Shown: piece by piece, positions 59,886 through 64,000 of the stretch | Numbering within the stretch: the first letter of the stretch is position 1 | Layout of the letters: each line of letters starts with the position of its first letter | Origin: DATBGO01 sp963785765 | Lineage (GTDB): Bacteria > Actinomycetota > Actinomycetes > Streptosporangiales > Streptosporangiaceae | Assembly (NCBI GenBank): GCA_963785765.1 | Contig: CAWAWM010000003.1 | Location: 973,742-1,037,741 of the forward strand | Length of the DNA stretch: 64,000 nucleotides | Direction: 5' to 3' | Notes under the pieces: model-generated | What the model saw: only the letters and a program-made list of their open reading frames with translations | Database searches by the model: none | Told to the model about the DNA's origin: nothing | Made by a program: the position numbers and the translations under genes

Positions 59886-60422
59886 CTAGAAGCCAGCCAG
59901 GGCCAGCAGCCAGGGCCAGGGCGCGAGCGGCGGGGCGTCGCGGTGGAACGCGGTCAGGGCCAGGACCGGGGCAAGGTCGAGCAGGACCCAGAAGATCCAC
60001 GGCCCGAACGGCGCCGGCATGATGCCGGTGAGCTGGGCTTGCAGCAAGGCGGCCAGGCCAGGGACGATGGCCGCCGCCGCGAGGACCCGGGCAGTGCGGT
60101 AGTGCCCGAGGGCCAGCGTCAGGAAAACTACGATCCACGCGAGGCACGCCAGGTAATACACCATGTCCCAGACGCCGCCGGGGGTCCGCTCCGTGACCGG
60201 CGATCGCCGATCGGCGCCAGGGCTTACACCAGAGCCGTTCGGCGCGACCGCCGGCTCGATGCTGACCAGGACGGTGGCCGCCCAGATCTGGGCGTTCTGT
60301 GCGGCCGCAAGCCGGTCAGGGACACAGATCGCTGGTCTGCTTCTGACGGTCCACCAAGACCTACGCATGACGCCGCGGCGAACCTCACAAGTAGCCGAAT
60401 AGCGGACGTTGCCCTCTCGCAT
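59886..60422 (-). CDS. hypothetical membrane protein
   Basis: Frame of 178 residues; only the last ~110 are convincing, with four to five hydrophobic helices (VYYLACLAWIVVFLTLALGH, ARVLAAAAIVPGLAALLQA, APFGPWIFWVLLDLAPVLAL). The N-terminal ~65 residues are polar and poorly protein-like, so the true start is probably later, near VWDMVYY. The C-terminus ends right after a helix (LLALAGF), perhaps truncated. I recognise no family. It is convergent with the Lrp-type gene. Confidence 0.4.
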   Translation of the reverse strand: MREGNVRYSATCEVRRGVMRRSWWTVRSRPAICVPDRLAAAQNAQIWAATVLVSIEPAVAPNGSGVSPGADRRSPVTERTPGGVWDMVYYLACLAWIVVFLTLALGHYRTARVLAAAAIVPGLAALLQAQLTGIMPAPFGPWIFWVLLDLAPVLALTAFHRDAPPLAPWPWLLALAGF

Positions 60423-60427
60423 ACTTA

Positions 60428-60545
60428 TGCGTTGAGCTGGATGCCGCCAGAGATGGCGACGATCATCAATTCAGCCCTGTCGTTGCTATTTAGAGCACGC
60501 CGAACGCCGAGTATGAGCGCGAGGATTACCAGGCGCGCGCATTGC
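60428..60545 (-). pseudogene. possible remnant of a LuxR-type helix-turn-helix
   Basis: On the minus strand, one frame gives TELANMRISSNA and the next gives VILALILGVRRALN then SNDRAELMIVAISGG. Joined, these resemble a LuxR recognition helix and the typical LxxLGxNxRxELxxxA ending. There is a frameshift between them and no upstream domain. The surrounding 60.4-60.6 kb is less GC-rich than the rest. The call is weak. Confidence 0.3.
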
Positions 60546-60805
60546 TGGAGATGCGCATATTGGCCAATTCTGTGTCCGGCCAGGCGGCAGAGCCGGTAGC
60601 CACGGTGGCCGGCCGGATCGGCGGGCATGACACACCCACGGGCGGCGGCCAGCGGGCAGGGCGGGTGCGTCTTGGCGGTGATCTTTCCGCGAACGGTGGG
60701 AATGGCCGACTCAGAGACGTAAATGATAACCGCCATTCGAGAGGTGATGGTTGGGCCGCAGGCCAACCGGTCGGCGCTCTCGAGGAGGTCGGCTTGGCGG
60801 CCAGT

Positions 60806-61865
60806 TCACGAGCCGGCCGATCCGAGGGCGGTGTGGACAGAGCGGATCGCGCTGGCGCCGTCGCCCACCGCGGCGGCGACGCGTTTCATCGACCCGGACC
60901 GGACGTCGCCGACAGCGAAGACCAGCGGCTGGCTGGTCTCGAACGGCAGCGGGCGGCGGCCCAGCTCAGCCCAGGTCACGCCGAGCAACGCGTCATCCAG
61001 CTGGGTGCCGGTGAGCACGAAGCCGTCGTCATCGACAGCGATGTCCTCGAGCCAGCCGGTGGCGGAGGTGGCGCCTACAAAGCAGAACAGGCCCCGGCAT
61101 GGCTGGTTGCTGTCGGATCGGTCGTCGCCCGCCGCCGCAGTGTGCACGGTGATAGCCTCCAGATGGCCGCCGCCGTGCAGCGCGGTGACCTCCGTGGCGG
61201 TGCGCACGGTTATCCCGGCATGAGCCAGAATGCGGTCGGCGAGGTAGGAGGACATGCCGGCGGCCAGGTCATTACCGCGCACGATCAGGGTGACGGCGTT
61301 GCCGCGTCCGGCGAGATACAGCGCCGCCTGGCCGGCGGAGTTCGCCCCGCCGACCACCGCGACCGGGTCCGGACCGCAGGCCCTGGCCTCCAGCTCCGTC
61401 GCCGCGAAATAGATGCCCGCGCCCTCGAACTCCGCCCACCGGTCGAGCGGCAGGGAGCGGTAGCGGGCACCGGCGGCGATGACCACTGCTCGCGCCTCGA
61501 TAGCGGTGTCGTCGGTCAGCATGATCCGCAGACGCTCGTGGGTCGTGTCCAGCCGGGCAGCTTGGCTAGGGCTTGCGATACGGGCGCCGAATTTCTGTGC
61601 CTGCACCGCGGCGCGGCCGGTTAGCTCAGCGCCGCTGATGCCGGGTGAACCCGAGGTAGTTCTCGATCCGCGAGCTGGCCGCAGCCTGCCCGCCAGCGGC
61701 GACGGCATCAAGCAGCAGCGTCTGCAGGCCCTCCGCCGCGCCGTAGACCGCGGCAGCCAATTCAGCCGGGCCAGCGCCGACGATGACCAGATCCAGGAGC
61801 GGCCCGGCGACGGGCTGGTAGGACAAGTCCACGGGGATCAGCAACGGCGAGGCGCTCGCGCTCAT
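60806..61865 (-). pseudogene. thioredoxin-reductase-like FAD oxidoreductase, frameshifted and N-terminally short
   Basis: Two overlapping frames make one protein. Upstream (from ATG 61865 or GTG 61901) are DLVIVGAGPAELAAAVYG and GGQAAASSRIENYLGF. From ~61650 the next frame continues SPGISGAELTGRAAVQAQKFGA, VVGGANSAGQAALYLAG, LFCFVGATSATGWL and FAVGDVRSGSMKRVAAAVGDG. Restoring the frame needs one base near 61645-61650 (ACCCGG). The third glycine of the FAD motif is replaced by Glu. The CxxC of true thioredoxin reductases is absent, as in the cNMP-domain-fused branch of this family; the N-terminal cNMP domain seen in relatives is missing. Probably dead. Confidence 0.7.
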
Positions 61866-61903
61866 GCACGACGCGCGCTCCGCGTCCGGGCACGGGCTCA
61901 CGT

Positions 61904-62683
61904 TCAGCCTCGGCGGCGACGTGGTGGACCAGGCCGAGACGCCCTGCGGCGGGCCCAGCCGCCGCGCGCGGGTTGCCCCTCGTGCTGGTCGTGCAGGCGT
62001 GCCGCGAAGAACGCGAGGATCTCGTCGCGTGCCGCGATCGTGGGCTGGCCTGCCTCGTCGATGAGGTGAACGGTCACGACGCTGTGCGGGCGTGGGACGT
62101 ACCGCGAGAAGAACGGCGGCGTGTCGGTGCTGGCGGCGTTGTCGGGGAGCACTCGTCCGATGGAGCGGTCGCCGAGTGCCTCGGCGTAGGCCGCGAATCG
62201 TTGCGCCGTGCAGAACCGATCGCCCTCGAACCGGTAGGCCAGCACCGTTAGGTTATCGCGGTCGAGCCGGTCCTTGACGGCGGCGAGCTCGCCGGCGGAG
62301 ATCTCCAGGCCCGCGGGGTCGTCGAGGGGAAGAGAGGGCTGGCACAGGACGGGGGCGAGCATGGACGGCTCGAGCATCATCGTGAGCGCGAAGTTCCCGG
62401 TGAAGCACATCCCGATGGCTCCGACGCCGGGACCGCCGCACTCGCCGTGAGCGAGCCGCGCCAGCGCTCGAAGCCAGCCGGTCACGGGGCTGGACTGGCC
62501 GACGGCGAAGACGCGGAACTCGGCGCTCACGCATGCCCGCTGGAAGACCTGCGCCCCTTCGTCCGCGTCGGGTACCGCGCCGTCGCGGCCGAACAGCGAC
62601 GGCATGTGCACGGTGTACCCCGCGTCTCGCACCAAGCGGGCGAACCGGGCGAGGTGGAGGCTGATGCCGGGCATCTCGGCCAT
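61904..62683 (-). pseudogene. dienelactone-hydrolase-like protein, N-terminus missing
   Basis: Dienelactone hydrolase-type alpha/beta hydrolase, 259 residues from ATG 62683. The nucleophile elbow is VGAIGMCFTGNFAL (Cys), with FRVFAVGQSSPVTGWLRAL, LAPVLCQPSLPL and a late histidine in RPHSVVTVHLIDE. Relatives have about 40 extra N-terminal residues ending in VVxHEMPGI; here the frame begins at MAEMPGIS. The segment just upstream belongs to the oppositely oriented hydrolase gene, so the first strands were lost in a deletion at about 62680. The C-terminal tail is Arg/Pro-rich. It may be non-functional. Confidence 0.65.
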
Positions 62684-63752
62684 CGACGTCCTCGTCGATG
62701 CCGGGTTCCGGTGCGTGGCCTTCGATCAGCGCGGTCACGGTGACAGCGGCGGCTCGCAGCAGGCGCTCGCGCCCTGCGCAGCCGACGTCGCCGCCATGCT
62801 CCACGCCGAGCCACCGGGATGCGTGGTCGTCGGCGCCTTGCTGGGCGGGCTCGCCGCCATCGCCGCCCTCGGCGATCCGGCGGTGCGGACGAGGGTCGCG
62901 GGCCTGGTGCTGGTAGACGTCGTACCCAACCTCGAGCCCCCTCGGGTCCGCCGCTTCCTCGCCGCCGGGGGTTTGCTCGACGCCCACACCGAGATCGTCG
63001 AGGGCATCCTCGCCCAGGTTCCACGGCTGCGGCAGGTCACCGCGGAGCTCGACCTGCCCGTCCTGCTCGTCCGCGGCGGCAGCGGGTCGGCCGTCACCGC
63101 CGCCGACGTCGACCAGTTGCTGCACCTGGCTCCGCAGGCCACGGTCATCCGCATCTGCGGTGCCGGACACCTCATCGCCGGGGACCAGCCGGCGGAGTTG
63201 GCCCGGACCATCGCCGCCGTCACCACCGAGTGGCTGGCGCTGGCGCTCCTGCGCGATCTCCGCGCAGGGGAGGCCGGCCATCCCGGCGGGAACCTCATGG
63301 CCCACCTCCAGCGGGTGCGCGAGCTGGTGGTGAGCTGGGGTGGGGGCTGGCGTGTACGCCTCGCCGCGCCCTGCCACGCCACCTACGGCACCGACGGCTT
63401 CCCGCACGCGCTGCTGCCACTCGACCGGCGAGCCCGCCTGCAGGCGGCGATCGGCGACGAGGCCGAGGCCCTCGTCTACCTCTACGACGCCTGCGACCGG
63501 ACCAAGACCTACGCCGGCCTCGGCGCGACGCCGCTCCCGCTCACCGACCGCTTCACCGGCGAAGTCGTCGCCCTGGCCGCCACCGACCTGTCCGACTTCG
63601 CTCTCCTCACCATCGCCAACGAGCTCGACGTCGCCCGCACCGCTCCACTCACCTCCGAAGCCCTCCGCGACATTCGAGCCCTCGTCGCCGCGCTGGCGGC
63701 CTACGTCCCCGACGTCACCGCCCAAGCTCTCGCCGACCCGTCCCTTCTCTGA
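62668..63752 (+). pseudogene. alpha/beta hydrolase fused to DUF6817-like domain, N-terminus missing
   Basis: The frame reads AIDVLVDAGFRCVAFDQRGHGDSGG, then VVVGALLGGLAAIAALG (nucleophile elbow, with Ser replaced by Leu in GALLGG), LVLVDVVPNLEP and GAGHLIAGDQPAELA. That is a normal alpha/beta hydrolase from its second strand on, but the first strand and oxyanion loop are absent. A C-terminal domain follows (AGHPGGNLMAHLQRVRELVVSW ... CHATYGTDGFPHALL ... FALLTIANELDVA), resembling the HD-like DUF6817 region. The frame is open back to 62604 only because it reads antisense to the facing hydrolase. The join is at about 62680. Confidence 0.6.
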
Positions 63753-63949
63753 TGCCTCGGCAACCAGCCGCCGCTGGGGGCGGGCGTGCGGCGGGCGATG
63801 CACGCAACAGCCAGCAAGCCCCCAGCAGCCGAAAGACCCCGAACCCAGAAGCTCCGGAACTCTTGGGCAGCTACCGCCCGAACAAGCGGCCCGGGCGCGT
63901 CGCCCCACCGGGAAGGAGGACATCAGGTAAAACAGGAACAGGCCAGGCT
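63753..63949. other. gene-free sequence leading to the insertion-sequence end
   Basis: About 200 bases with no supported coding frame. It is AC-rich around 63800-63900. Confidence 0.4.
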
Positions 63950-64000
63950 CTGGGGAATTACGTGATCATCGCCCCTGGGGAATTAGGTGAGCGCCCACAC
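63950..64000. mobile_element. probable terminus of an IS21-family element
   Basis: Two closely spaced copies of a 16-base motif, CTGGGGAATTACGTGA (63950-63965) and CTGGGGAATTAGGTGA (63975-63990), lie at the window edge. Multiple short terminal repeats of this kind characterise the ends of IS21-type elements upstream of istA. The transposase would lie beyond the window. Confidence 0.5.

Noticed and set aside
60425..60766. 114-residue minus-strand frame as an intact gene
   Set aside because: Only its last ~40 residues look like protein, and those match a frameshifted LuxR ending better than a free-standing gene.

Overview
The window is GC-rich (about 70%), densely coded chromosomal DNA. Its codon use, many GTG starts, short ATGA/GTGA gene overlaps, TANNNT -10 boxes placed 6-8 bases before start codons (leaderless genes) and family content (DUF222/HNH nuclease, DUF1275, XRE-cupin, PadR, iron box of the IdeR/DmdR type) all point to a filamentous-type actinomycete, probably Streptosporangiales or a related order. 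That placement is an inference. I saw no tRNA, rRNA or CRISPR array.

Layout. 0-3 kb: ABC exporter operon. 3-9.2 kb: a hypothetical protein, two secreted proteins that each consist of seven internal repeats (predicted beta-propellers), a NIPSNAP-like protein and a frameshifted DUF222/HNH nuclease. 9.5-15.3 kb: FAD oxidoreductase with no canonical start codon, OsmC protein, then metX-metY-CoA-binding protein (direct sulfhydrylation route to homocysteine; metX has an in-frame TGA) and an isochorismatase-like hydrolase. 16-19.4 kb: small secreted protein, alpha/beta hydrolase with a TetR remnant, iron-box-controlled Bfd and bacterioferritin, trpS. 19.6-24 kb: XRE-cupin regulator divergent from an M20-HpaB-RidA-DUF1028 catabolic operon. 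24-29 kb: a giant LamG/PQQ-propeller/membrane protein split by one frameshift. 29-37 kb: DUF1275 protein, a second ABC exporter, and a catabolic cluster (MDR dehydrogenase, RidA, IclR, SDR, D-amino-acid deaminase-like enzyme). 37-46.7 kb: broken DUF4260 gene, secreted peptidase, a three-gene PAP2/kinase-like/flippase-like membrane cassette, and a penicillin-binding-protein-like serine hydrolase. 46.9-56.6 kb: class I aldolase, PadR operon, small regulators and enzymes, a receptor-type Ser/Thr kinase, a 38-residue lysine-rich protein and a HAD phosphatase. 56.7-64 kb: acyl-CoA synthetase, then a decayed zone.

The last 5.5 kb is clearly degraded. An IS256 transposase fragment abuts a truncated cystathionine gamma-synthase-like gene. 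A thioredoxin-reductase-like gene is frameshifted. Two alpha/beta hydrolase genes are joined head to head with both N-termini missing. The right edge carries tandem motifs that resemble an IS21-family element end. Elsewhere the window has at least four more single-lesion genes (metX, DUF4260, DUF222/HNH, LamG giant), so either it is unusually pseudogene-rich or the assembly has residual errors. Raw-read support would settle which.

The most promising candidate for an undescribed system is the translationally coupled PAP2-kinase / PAP2 / kinase-flippase cassette at 39.5-45.0 kb, followed by the M20-HpaB-RidA-DUF1028 operon.
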